Of a stretch of DNA of 64,000 nt, positions 1-7,985 are shown piece after piece. The translations under genes and the position numbers were made by a program. Every line of letters begins with the position of its first letter. The stretch's first letter is position 1. The notes beneath the pieces are model-generated. The model made no database searches, was not told where the DNA came from, and saw nothing but the letters and a program-made list of their open reading frames with translations. The stretch comes from DASXMT01 sp963755985 (GTDB taxonomy: Bacteria > Actinomycetota > Acidimicrobiia > Acidimicrobiales > RAAP-2): positions 1,116,001-1,180,000 of the forward strand of contig CAVWLO010000002.1 of the NCBI GenBank assembly GCA_963755985.1. The letters run 5' to 3'.

Positions 1-435
1 CTGGCCTGCAACCTGGTCGTCGCCGCCGAGGAAGCGAGCTTCATCGAGGTCTTCGTGCGCAGGGGCATCCTCCCTGACGGGGCCGGCGCATACCTGCTGC
101 CCCGAATGATCGGGATGCCGCGGGCCAAGGAATTGGTCTTCTTGGGTGAACGACTTTCCGCCGCCGACGCGTCGGCCCTCGGTACTGTCAACCGCACCGT
201 GCCCCTCGACGAGCTCGACACTGCGGTCGGGGACCTGGCCGCTCGGTTGGCCGAGGGCCCGACAATCGCCCTCGGACTGGCCAAGCGCCTGTTGAACCGT
301 TCGCTCGATGTTGACCAAGCGTCGGCCTTCTTCGAAGAGTCGATGGCTCAGGAGCTGGTGACCAGGACGGCGGACGCCACCGAGGGCATCGACTCGTTCG
401 TTCAACGCCGGCCCTCATCCTTTCGAGGACAGTAG
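1..435 (+). CDS. Enoyl-CoA hydratase/isomerase family protein, C-terminal part
   Basis: The frame is open from base 1 and ends in TAG, so this is the last 144 residues of a crotonase-fold protein that begins outside the window. The segment GILPDGAGAYLLPR matches the crotonase active-site helix, but with Asp (PDG) rather than the second catalytic Glu of true hydratases, a pattern seen in PaaG-like isomerases. The run LGERLSAADASALGTVNR and the tail SFVQRRPSSFRGQ are typical of the family. The family would act on a CoA thioester in beta-oxidation or ring opening; the exact substrate is unknown. It is followed by decayed genes on the other strand. Confidence 0.85.
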   Translation: MACNLVVAAEEASFIEVFVRRGILPDGAGAYLLPRMIGMPRAKELVFLGERLSAADASALGTVNRTVPLDELDTAVGDLAARLAEGPTIALGLAKRLLNRSLDVDQASAFFEESMAQELVTRTADATEGIDSFVQRRPSSFRGQ

Positions 436-453
436 CTGCTGGGCCCGAGCTCG

Positions 454-576
454 CTACAGCGGGATGTAGACGTTCTTCGAACAGAGGAATTCGTCCAGCC
501 CGGCCCGGCCGCCTTCGTTGCCCATGCCACTCAATCTGTGGCCACCGAAGCCGGCCGGGCGGCAACCCGTTCCCTT
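454..576 (-). pseudogene. Aldehyde dehydrogenase C-terminal remnant
   Basis: About 40 residues on the minus strand read FGGHRLSGMGNEGGRAGLDE followed by FLCSKNVYIPL and a stop. This matches the last 40 residues of NAD-dependent aldehyde dehydrogenases (PFGG..SG.G.E.G..GL.E....K.V). The roughly 440 residues that should precede it are absent; the upstream sequence belongs to a different family. It is therefore a dead fragment, not a gene. Confidence 0.6.
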
Positions 577-639
577 GGCCACCCGGTCCTTCCCGCCCAC
601 GGGGGACTCCGTGTGCTCGGTACGCCCGAAGCTGCTGTT

Positions 640-967
640 GGTCAGCACGCCGCCATCACCTCGACGAAGGAGGCGATGCCATAGCCTTTGTGGCCGCCGA
701 ACCACTGCACGCCGAACCACTGCACATTGTCGATCGACGCCCCGATGTGTCCGTGGTCGAAGACCCTCACTGTCGCCAGCCCATCCAAGCGGGATGGAGG
801 GATCGCCCGCCTTCTTGGCCAGGATGATCTTGTTCCCGGCCACCGCCGTGGTCGCGATATCGAAGACCACGGGGAGCCTCATCATGGCCCGGAAACCCGT
901 ACGAGAACGGATTGGTTGAGATTAAGCCGGTGACACCCCCGTAGGGAGGCACGAAAGCCGGGCCCAT
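640..967 (-). pseudogene. Malate/L-lactate dehydrogenase (Ldh_2 family) remnant, frameshifted
   Basis: Three minus-strand frames each carry a piece of an Ldh_2-type NAD(P) oxidoreductase, in the right order. FVPPYGGVTGLISTNPFSYG comes first, then VVFDIATTAVAGNKIILAKK with a following GWAGDSEG, then the hallmark GGHKGYG in VQWFGGHKGYGIASFVEVMA. Family members are about 340 residues; only the central region survives, with at least two frame changes and a stop. A 15-bp tandem duplication lies just before GGHKGYG. The fragment runs straight into the aldehyde dehydrogenase remnant, so the two were probably joined by deletion. Confidence 0.6.
696..725. repeat. 15-bp tandem duplication inside the Ldh_2 remnant
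   Basis: The 15-mer gccgaaccactgcac occurs twice head to tail. On the coding (minus) strand it doubles VQWFG in front of the GGHKGYG motif. It looks like a slippage duplication in a gene no longer under selection. Confidence 0.8.
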
Positions 968-1039
968 TCTCTACTGCCAGGCAGATTCAGCCCTGGAGTG
1001 CAGCGCGGTGCGTGTAGTACCCGAGTGCACCGAGATGGG

Positions 1040-1762
1040 TCAGTTCTCGGACCGAGATGGCCGCTCGGCAGGCGCCCCCGGGCGCGAATCGGCGCCGTTG
1101 GCATCCACTTCCGGGGTGAGCACGCCGTTCTCCTGGAGCACGGCCAGGACCAGGGCGCCCTGTTTCCGCATATAGGTCACGGCTGCCTGCCGCGCCGCAT
1201 CCGGGTCGCCGGCCTGCACTGCTTTCAAGATCCGCTTGTAACGGGCCCGGGCCTCGTCCATGGACCCGGGTATCCGTGCGTAGAAATTCCCCGGGACCTG
1301 CCGGCCGAACTGGCGGAGCAGCTTCCGCAGCTTGGCCGTCGCTCCGTTGTAGTTGAGGAGCCGGGACACCCGAAGTGATATGTCCAAGAACGCATCGGGT
1401 TCGTCGATCGTCTGCATCTCCGCCACCAGGGCCTTGAACTCGGCCAGCACCTCCGGATCGCGTCGGCGGGCCACTTTGGCCGCGACGAGCCCGTTGATCA
1501 GACCCACCAACTCCCAATGCTCTGTGACCGTCTCCTTGCTGGTTGGGGCGACAAACGCGCCTCGATGGGGCTCGATCACGATGGCGCCCTCGGCCTCAAG
1601 CCGGAGGAGGGCCTCCCGAACCGGAATCTGCGATGTCCCCACCTCGCGGGCAATCTGTTCCCGGTCGATCCGCGAGCCTGGGGGAAGTTCGCCCTCAAAG
1701 ATCAACGTCTGGATGTACTCGGAGATGGCCTGGCCGGTCGGCGTGCGCAGGAGTGAGGGCAT
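1040..1762 (-). CDS. GntR family transcriptional regulator (FCD domain)
   Basis: This 240-residue protein has an N-terminal winged helix (about residues 10-75) with the GntR signature IAREVGTSQIPVREALLRLE, followed by a helical FCD-type ligand domain (about 85-210) of the FadR subfamily. Such proteins usually repress a neighbouring catabolic operon until a small acid or acyl-CoA binds the FCD pocket. It lies downstream of, and in the same direction as, the crotonase/acyl-CoA dehydrogenase operon, 151 bases beyond its last gene, so that operon is the obvious candidate target. The family is clear; the ligand is not. Confidence 0.88.
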   Translation of the reverse strand: MPSLLRTPTGQAISEYIQTLIFEGELPPGSRIDREQIAREVGTSQIPVREALLRLEAEGAIVIEPHRGAFVAPTSKETVTEHWELVGLINGLVAAKVARRRDPEVLAEFKALVAEMQTIDEPDAFLDISLRVSRLLNYNGATAKLRKLLRQFGRQVPGNFYARIPGSMDEARARYKRILKAVQAGDPDAARQAAVTYMRKQGALVLAVLQENGVLTPEVDANGADSRPGAPAERPSRSEN

Positions 1763-1913
1763 CGTTCAGCTGTCGAGCTCGGGTCGTTTTCGAATGTGGA
1801 ATCGGAGAACACACGGATCTTGGGGACTCATGGATCAATTGTATAAGATTCGGTTTGCAACCAGATGGCGTACCGATCGACTGGCTTTGCCCGGTTGGCC
1901 CAGGCCTCGCCCT

Positions 1914-2687
1914 TCAGGGTTTCGATACCCTCGAGCGAGCGCCGATCGCCTCCTGGATGGTCCGGATGCGATCGTCGAAACCGGGCTGCTCGATCGACCA
2001 CTGCTGGGCTCCCAACTCCAGGGCCGCAGCCTCGGCCGGGTCGAATATCGCCTCGCTGGCCCGCAGGGTCTGCTTGGTCCGCGCCACCAGGGCCGCGGGA
2101 CGTTGGGCGGCGCGCCTGGCCAAGGCCATCACGGTCGGCTCGAGGGCATCCTCTTCCACACAGCGCCAGGCCAGTCCGGCCGTCACCGACTCCTCCCCGG
2201 TCAGTACATCACCGAACAGGACCAACGCCGCTGCTCCCTGGCTCCCGATCCGACGCTGCAGGCGCCACAGATGGCCTCCGCCCGGATGAATGCCGACGTC
2301 GAGAAAACGCGGGTCGAACCGAGCCCCGGCCGAGGTGATGACCACATCGCAGGCCAGAGGAAGGTTGACTCCGGCCCCGACCGCTGGTCCTGCGACGGCG
2401 GCGATGGTGGGTACCGGGGCGTTGGCCAGCGCCAGGAACCCCCGGTAGAGCTGGCTCAGTGGCACATCGCGGGACAAGAGGCTGTCGAGGGACCCTCCGG
2501 CACAGAACACGGGCGGGTCGGCGCTCAGGACAATGGCCCCGACGTTTTCGGCCAGTACCTCTCCCACCGCGTCGGCCAGATCGTCGCTCATCGTCGCAGA
2601 CAGGACATTCCGGTGTGGGGCGTCGGCGAGGCGGACGGTACCCACTCCGTCGACGACCGCCGCTGCCACCAGTCGCTTCGAGCTCAT
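1914..2687 (-). CDS. Enoyl-CoA hydratase/isomerase family protein
   Basis: This is a crotonase-fold protein of 257 residues starting at MSSKRLVAAA; an in-frame upstream Met exists but overlaps the preceding gene. The oxyanion-hole segment PVFCAGGSLDSLL and the core AGPAVGAGVNLPLACDVV are present. Both catalytic glutamates of classical hydratases are missing: the first position is Asn (GVNLPLACD) and the second lies in DPRFLDVGIHPGGG without Glu. It is therefore unlikely to be a standard hydratase; isomerase, thioesterase or C-C lyase activity is possible. It starts 10 bases after the acyl-CoA dehydrogenase stop and is the last catabolic gene of this operon. Confidence 0.85.
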   Translation of the reverse strand: MSSKRLVAAAVVDGVGTVRLADAPHRNVLSATMSDDLADAVGEVLAENVGAIVLSADPPVFCAGGSLDSLLSRDVPLSQLYRGFLALANAPVPTIAAVAGPAVGAGVNLPLACDVVITSAGARFDPRFLDVGIHPGGGHLWRLQRRIGSQGAAALVLFGDVLTGEESVTAGLAWRCVEEDALEPTVMALARRAAQRPAALVARTKQTLRASEAIFDPAEAAALELGAQQWSIEQPGFDDRIRTIQEAIGARSRVSKP

Positions 2688-2697
2688 GGCCGCTCCA

Positions 2698-4005
2698 TCA
2701 GTTCCGTGGGACCTCCCGCCACGGTGACCCCTGCCACGGATCGGGCTCGCGAGGAAGGCCAAGTACCCGCTCGGCGATGATGTTCTTGTTGACTTCGGTG
2801 GTCCCGCCCTCGATGGTGTTGGCCCGGCTCCGCAACATTCCCTTCACCTCATAGGGCAGACGCTCTGCGTAACGCTCGGCCGCGTCGACACCGGCCACAC
2901 CGGGGTCCGCCGGCCAGGCGATGGCACCCGCCCCCAACAGGTCGGCGGCCAACCCCTGCATCCGTTGGTTGAGGTCGCCCTGGTGGACCTTGCCCACCGA
3001 GCTCTCCGGGCCGGGCGAACGGCCTGCCTTCACCCCGGCCCGCACTCGCTGGTTGGTCCAGTTGCGGATGCGCTCCTCGCTGAACACCCGCATGAGCTGC
3101 TGTCGCACCACCGGGTCGTCCCAGCCGCCCGGATGCCCCTGGCTACTGGTTCGACGGGCCAGCTGGACGAGGCGCTCCGGCCCGCCGCCGCCGATGCGGT
3201 CGACGCCACCCGAGCCCGAACCTGAGACCATCTGGCGCTCACCGGACAGGGTGGCATTGGCCACCTTCCAGCCGGTGCCCACCTCGCCCACCCGCTGGCT
3301 GTCCGGGACCTCGACCTCCTCGAGGAACACCTCGTTGAAGTCGACCTCGCCGGTGATGTGCCGGAGGGGCCGGACTTCGACACCGGGCGCGTGCATGTCG
3401 ATGAGGAAGTAGGTGATCCCCTGACGCTTGGGCACCTCGGCGTCGGTCCGGGCCAGGAGCACGCCGAAGTCGGATAGGTGGGCCCAGGTGTTCCACACCT
3501 TCTGACCGGAGATCACCCAGCTGTCACCGTCGCGACTGGCCCGGGTGGCGAGCGATGCCAGGTCCGAACCGGCTGCGGGCTCGCTGAAGAGCTGACACCA
3601 CACCTCCTCGTTCCGAACGATGGGAGGCAGGTAGCGCAGCCGCTGCTCCTCGGTTCCGTAGGCGAATAGGGCCGGGGCGGCCAGGCTGAGCCCCAGGGGG
3701 TTGAGCCGACCGAGGTTGAAAGGAGCCAGCTCGGCCTCGACCACACGGGCTTCGCCTGGGGTCAAGCCCACGCCGGCATAGACAATGGGCCACGTGGGCG
3801 CGACCAGGCCCGATGTGGCAAAGACCGGATACCACGCCTCGTAGTCGGCCCGCGAACGTACCTGGCGGATGGCGGCCGAGCCGCCCCGGCCCGCCGCTTC
3901 CCGCCAGGGCTCGGGCACGTTCACCTCAACCCAACGCCGCGCCCGAGCCACTAGTTCCTCGGCCGGAAGTCCGGTTTCGAACACCTGGGTATCGAGCGAG
4001 GCCAT
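2698..4005 (-). CDS. Acyl-CoA dehydrogenase family protein
   Basis: This 435-residue flavoprotein begins MASLDTQVFETG; the open frame continues upstream, but only antisense to the next gene. The FAD/substrate segments WCQLFSEPAAGSDLASLATR and WVISGQKVWNTWAHLSDFGV are typical. The C-terminal ANTIEGGTTEVNKNIIAERV carries the Glu that is a plausible catalytic base. It would introduce the alpha-beta double bond into an acyl-CoA with an electron-transfer flavoprotein as acceptor. Its start overlaps the stop of the upstream crotonase (TGATG), so translation is probably coupled. Its relatives are often steroid or branched-acid FadE enzymes rather than short-chain straight acyl enzymes. Confidence 0.92.
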   Translation of the reverse strand: MASLDTQVFETGLPAEELVARARRWVEVNVPEPWREAAGRGGSAAIRQVRSRADYEAWYPVFATSGLVAPTWPIVYAGVGLTPGEARVVEAELAPFNLGRLNPLGLSLAAPALFAYGTEEQRLRYLPPIVRNEEVWCQLFSEPAAGSDLASLATRASRDGDSWVISGQKVWNTWAHLSDFGVLLARTDAEVPKRQGITYFLIDMHAPGVEVRPLRHITGEVDFNEVFLEEVEVPDSQRVGEVGTGWKVANATLSGERQMVSGSGSGGVDRIGGGGPERLVQLARRTSSQGHPGGWDDPVVRQQLMRVFSEERIRNWTNQRVRAGVKAGRSPGPESSVGKVHQGDLNQRMQGLAADLLGAGAIAWPADPGVAGVDAAERYAERLPYEVKGMLRSRANTIEGGTTEVNKNIIAERVLGLPREPDPWQGSPWREVPRN

Positions 4006-4820
4006 CACCGCCCCTTGAAGTCGGGGGACCGCCGTTCCTTGAACGCTCCCAGTCCCTCTCGGAAGTCCTCGCTCCGGGAGGAGAGCTCCATGGCGAACGC
4101 CTCGTTGTGGAGTTGGTTCTCGAGCGGGAGGGAGGCCCCGGCGTGCAGCAGCCATTTGGTCAGGCCCAGCGACACGGTCGGGCCGCTGGCCAGTGATCTC
4201 ACCAACTCTCGCGAGTGACGGTCCACCTCCGGGGAGGCGACTGCCCGGTGCACCAGCCCCCACGACGCTGCCTCTGTGCCGCTGAGCTCGCGGCCCAAGA
4301 GCAGCAGCTCCCGGGCACGGGCCATACCCACGGCCCGGGGCAACAACCAGGTGGCACCGCTGTCGGGCGTGAATCCGCGCGCCGAGAACGGCTCCCAGAA
4401 ACGGGCATCCTCGGCAGCCACGGTGAAGTCGGCCGCCACCGCGATCTGCAGGCCGATACCGGCGGCCCAGCCCCGCACCGCGCAGACCACGGGGACCTGG
4501 ACCGAGCACAGTAAGGGGACGAGGCGGTGAGCCTGGGCCGGCAGCCGCCTTTGGATGGCGCCGACCCGGGGGCGGCGCTGCCCCCCGGCGTTGCGGGCCA
4601 CGATGTCAGCACCGCCACAGAAATGTTCACCGCTGCCGGTGATGTGGATGGCCCGGACCTCCTCGTCACGGCCACTGGCGTCGACGGCGTCGATCAGCCC
4701 GGCCATCATGATGTCGTCGATGGCATTGCGGAAGGCCGGACGGTCGAGACGGAGCCACAGCACGGCGTCGTGGACCTCGATGGCCAGACCGTCGACTGAT
4801 CGGTACGCGGTCTCGGTCAC
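4005..4820 (-). CDS. Enoyl-CoA hydratase/isomerase family protein
   Basis: This crotonase of 271 residues has a GTG start whose GTGA overlaps the stop of the upstream MaoC-like gene. The segment HITGSGEHFCGGADIV forms the oxyanion hole. The core VRGWAAGIGLQIAVAADFTV has Gln where hydratases have the first catalytic Glu, and FSARGFTPDSGATWLLPR has Asp in PDSG instead of the second Glu. The Asp pattern is the one found in PaaG-type double-bond isomerases, so isomerase is more likely than hydratase. It is co-transcribed with the acyl-CoA dehydrogenase and the MaoC-like protein, which fits a beta-oxidation side branch. Confidence 0.88.
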   Translation of the reverse strand: MTETAYRSVDGLAIEVHDAVLWLRLDRPAFRNAIDDIMMAGLIDAVDASGRDEEVRAIHITGSGEHFCGGADIVARNAGGQRRPRVGAIQRRLPAQAHRLVPLLCSVQVPVVCAVRGWAAGIGLQIAVAADFTVAAEDARFWEPFSARGFTPDSGATWLLPRAVGMARARELLLLGRELSGTEAASWGLVHRAVASPEVDRHSRELVRSLASGPTVSLGLTKWLLHAGASLPLENQLHNEAFAMELSSRSEDFREGLGAFKERRSPDFKGR

Positions 4821-6122
4821 AGCAGGGGGGCAGCCGTGCCGTTGGCGAAATCGGCGGCGACGGCGTTCAACGCACCGGTGAGGTCGGTCGCACCCCCCGG
4901 CACGGTGGGCAGGACCACCGGCCCGTGCTCCCGGCTGGGCAACAGCACGGTGGCGTGCCCCGGCGTCGTCATCTCACCGCGCTGGTTCTCGGCCCAGATA
5001 TCGAGGTCGACGGCGGGCCGTCCCTCGGCGGCCAGGTACTTGCGCCGCACGGTGCCCCGAAGCCATTGGGTGTCCCCCACGAAGTTGAACTTCCTGAAAT
5101 TCGCAGTCGAGCTTCCACAGCCAGGCGTCGTCGCCCATCCAGTCGGTGCACAGATGGATGAGCCAGGTCTCCCGCATGCGCCCGTAGTCGAAGGTGGTCG
5201 GGTTGCCGGCGCGGCGGGCGAACTCAGGGTCCCAATGCACCCGCTGCATGACATCGGGCACGTTCTGGTCATCCCGATGGAAGAAACGGGGTATGCGCTT
5301 ACGATTCTGGTACCCGAGCCGGAGGGGCTTCACCCCGTAGAGCCCCATCCCCATGCCCACGTGCCAACAGATCATGTCGGTGACGGTCAAGGGTCCCTTC
5401 ACCATCGGCCCTACTGCGTCTCCTTTGTCGACGTCCTCCCACCATCGCGGATCGGCGCCCCTCGGACCTTCGACCCCGTATTGCGCCTCGATGGCATCGA
5501 TCTCGTCGTCGGTATACGGGCGCAGCGCCACCGAGTCGTACTTCTTCTTCTCGCGGGCCTTTGTTCGCTCGGTCCGGATCATAAGCCGATACTGGCCCGA
5601 GAGCATGGTGCCCACGTCGTCCTGGAAGACCTGACCGGTCCACTCGTGTACGGCGCGCTCGGCGAACTCGCTCGGCTTGTCGAGCACCCCCACCAGTGCG
5701 TTGCGCCGGGACACCTGGCGGTCAGGCCTGAGCGGGGCCCACCACTCGCGGGCACTGGCTGAGTAGAAGGCGTGCACGCCGCGCAAAGGGTCGCCCCGCA
5801 TCAGGTCGCGGAGACCAGGTTCCACTTCGGCCACATCGTCGTCGCCGATCAGCGAGTCTCCCCCGACCAACGGCGGAGGGGCGATGACCCCGCCCCACAC
5901 CGACTTATCGGCGTACGCCTCCCTCCACCACAGGGGATTGTCGTCACCATAGGCCTGGGCCACGTGGCGGAAGGCGTCCAGGCCCGGACGGGTGTAGTGG
6001 GGGGCTACGGGATGCGGTTCGGGAATCCCGATGCGCTGCCGCAGACGCTCGACGGCCGCATCGGTGATCGCCCCTCCCTCAGCCACTACGGAACCTCCCA
6101 CCCTTTTCGATACATTATTCAT
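4817..6122 (-). pseudogene. MaoC-like double hot-dog acyl dehydratase, single-base frameshift
   Basis: With one base removed this encodes a 434-residue two-hot-dog protein. The N-terminal half has ITDAAVERLRQRIGIP and HVAQAYGDDNPLWWREAYAD with IAPPPLVGG, as in MaoC_dehydratas_N proteins. The C-terminal half has TTFDYGRMRETWLIHLCTDW. At 5097-5099 the plus strand reads GAAATTC; deleting one A joins LWKLDCEF to RKFNFVGDTQWLRGTVRRKY and restores a full product ending FANGTAAPLL. The start at MNNVSKRV has GGAG four bases upstream. It may be a sequencing error or a genuine inactivation. The operon position before two crotonases and a dehydrogenase suggests an acyl-CoA hydratase role. Confidence 0.75.
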
Positions 6123-6239
6123 GGGACTCCGAGTATGGTACACGGGCTCGGAATCCACCCTGCCGGCGATGGCGAATCAGTTCCTCGGGGACGCACGATG
6201 GCAACTCCCCGAGGTGGATCAGAAAGGCCCGAGTACCGG

Positions 6240-7526
6240 TTACCTGGAGGAAGCCGGTTGCTTGGAGCCGAGGCTCCTGAAATAGTCCCGGTCGCTCTGG
6301 TCGGGCACCCGGCCGACGTGGGTGACGGTGTCGACATCGGCCGCCTCCTCTCGCAGGGCGCCGGCCGTGCAGCGCTCCTTGGTCCGGCTGGAGAACGGGT
6401 CGAAGGAGAAATGGCGCATGGCGTTCTCGTGGGTGATCTTGTTCACCTGTTCGTCGGTCAGCGAAGCGAACTGGGCCTCGTTCACCTCGGGCCCATTGGG
6501 CCACGAGGTATCCGAGTGGGGGAAGTCCGACTCCCAGCAGACGTTGTCGATGTTGAAGTGGTCGATGAGGCTGACCCCAACCGGGTCATTGATGAAGCAG
6601 CACAAGATTCGCTGGCGGAACACCTCCGCCGGCCCCAGACCATCGGGGAAGTGCTGTCCGGTCCAACCAGCATGGCGGTCTTGAATGTGCTCGGCCCGCT
6701 GCAGGAAATAGGGGATCCACCCGATGTCGCCCTCGGTGAGCGAGAACATGAGGTCGGGGAATCGCCACCAGAAGTCGGCCCACATCAGGTCGCCGAGCGA
6801 ATAGACGGACATGGCCGATGACAGCCCCATCGCCACGGACACGGGGGCGTCCGGCGACGTCGAGGCCGCCTTCGACGAGGAGCCCACGTGGAGGCACAAC
6901 ACCGTGCCCACGTCCGAACACGCAGCAAACAGCGGGTCCCAGTGACCCGAATGGATCGAGGGCATGCGGAGGGCGGCCGGGTTCTCGGAGAAGGTCACCG
7001 CGTGGCAGCCCTTGGCCGACAACCGCCACACCTCGGCCGCCGCCTTCTCCACGTCGAAGAGGGGGAGGATGCCGCAGGGGATGAACCGGTCGGGATAGGC
7101 GGAACACCATTCATCGACATGCCAGTCGTTGTAGGCCTTGATCATGATCTCGTTGGCATCCCGATCCGGTCCTTCGTTCAGAACCTGACCGGAAAAGCCG
7201 GTCCAGTTGGGAAAGTTGAGACCGGCAAGGGTGCCCCCCGCCGACATGTCCCGGACCCGTTCGTGGACGTCGAAGCACCCCGGGCGCATCTCTGAGTACT
7301 TCGACGGGTTGACGTTGAACATCTCACGCGGCTTGCCCGCCACCGCATTGAGCCCAAGATTGCGGCCCTTCTTATCGCCGTACCACCACTGCTGAAAGCC
7401 GAATTCGTCCGTCTCCACCCGAGGGACCCGGTCCCGGTACTTGGCCGGCACGTGGCCGTCGAACATGTCGGCCGGCTCAGCAATGTGGTCGTCGACGCTG
7501 ATCAGGATCATGTCGCCTGCTCGCAT
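6240..7526 (-). CDS. Amidohydrolase_2 family metal-dependent hydrolase
   Basis: This 428-residue TIM-barrel protein of the ACMSD-like amidohydrolase_2 group starts at MRAGDMILISVDDHIAEPAD, behind a good GGAGG ribosome site. SVDDHIAEP holds the first metal-binding histidine strand, CLHVGSSSKA the central His, and NVCWESDFPHSDTSWPNGPE the C-terminal Asp. The long insertion NLGLNAVAGKPREMFNVNPS and the motif EMRPGCFDVHERVRDM are shared almost exactly with the protein at 36892-38172, so the two are paralogues. This group includes decarboxylases and hydrolases of cyclic carboxylic acids; the reaction here is unknown. It precedes the MaoC-like/crotonase operon by 117 bases. Confidence 0.88.
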   Translation of the reverse strand: MRAGDMILISVDDHIAEPADMFDGHVPAKYRDRVPRVETDEFGFQQWWYGDKKGRNLGLNAVAGKPREMFNVNPSKYSEMRPGCFDVHERVRDMSAGGTLAGLNFPNWTGFSGQVLNEGPDRDANEIMIKAYNDWHVDEWCSAYPDRFIPCGILPLFDVEKAAAEVWRLSAKGCHAVTFSENPAALRMPSIHSGHWDPLFAACSDVGTVLCLHVGSSSKAASTSPDAPVSVAMGLSSAMSVYSLGDLMWADFWWRFPDLMFSLTEGDIGWIPYFLQRAEHIQDRHAGWTGQHFPDGLGPAEVFRQRILCCFINDPVGVSLIDHFNIDNVCWESDFPHSDTSWPNGPEVNEAQFASLTDEQVNKITHENAMRHFSFDPFSSRTKERCTAGALREEAADVDTVTHVGRVPDQSDRDYFRSLGSKQPASSR

Positions 7527-7658
7527 GGAACCCTCCTGGTGTGAGTTCTCCGTGACCCCGATGCCCGGTCACCGAGCACAGCCCACACCTTGAGGCCAAG
7601 CTAACATCGCCCATTCCACCCTGTGGTCCATGGCGGCACGCGGGCCAGCCGGGGCGCC

Positions 7659-7937
7659 TCATCGCCGGGCCAGGCGCACCTCTTGCGCCCTCAGCTCGGC
7701 CTTGGACACCTTGCCCGACTCGTTGACTGGAAGCCGGTCGACCAGCCACAGGCTCCTCGGCACCTTAAAGGTGGCCGGGCGCTGGCGGCAAAGGTCGACA
7801 AGGGCGGACTCGGGCACCGAGCGGCGGGCGACCACGAAGGCCGCCGGCACCTCGCCCATGCGCTCGTCGGATAGGCCCACCACTGCGACCTGTGACACTG
7901 CTTCGTGCTCGAGCAGCAGCCGCTCCACCTCGGTATA
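7659..7937 (-). pseudogene. Acyl-CoA ligase remnant (AMP-binding C-terminal domain only)
   Basis: The minus strand encodes only the small mobile C-terminal domain of an acyl/aryl-CoA synthetase. It runs from YTEVERLLLEHEAVSQVAVV through VPAAFVVARR to the catalytic-lysine segment LPVNESGKVSKAELRAQE. A stop codon lies directly upstream of YTEVE and the 400-residue ligase core is missing. The divergent intact ligase at 7986 begins about 50 bases beyond the break. A deletion probably removed the rest when the region was rearranged. Confidence 0.7.
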
Positions 7938-7985
7938 TCATATCTGCGACATGAAGACGGTGGGATCGAAGCGAGGTGGAGCACG

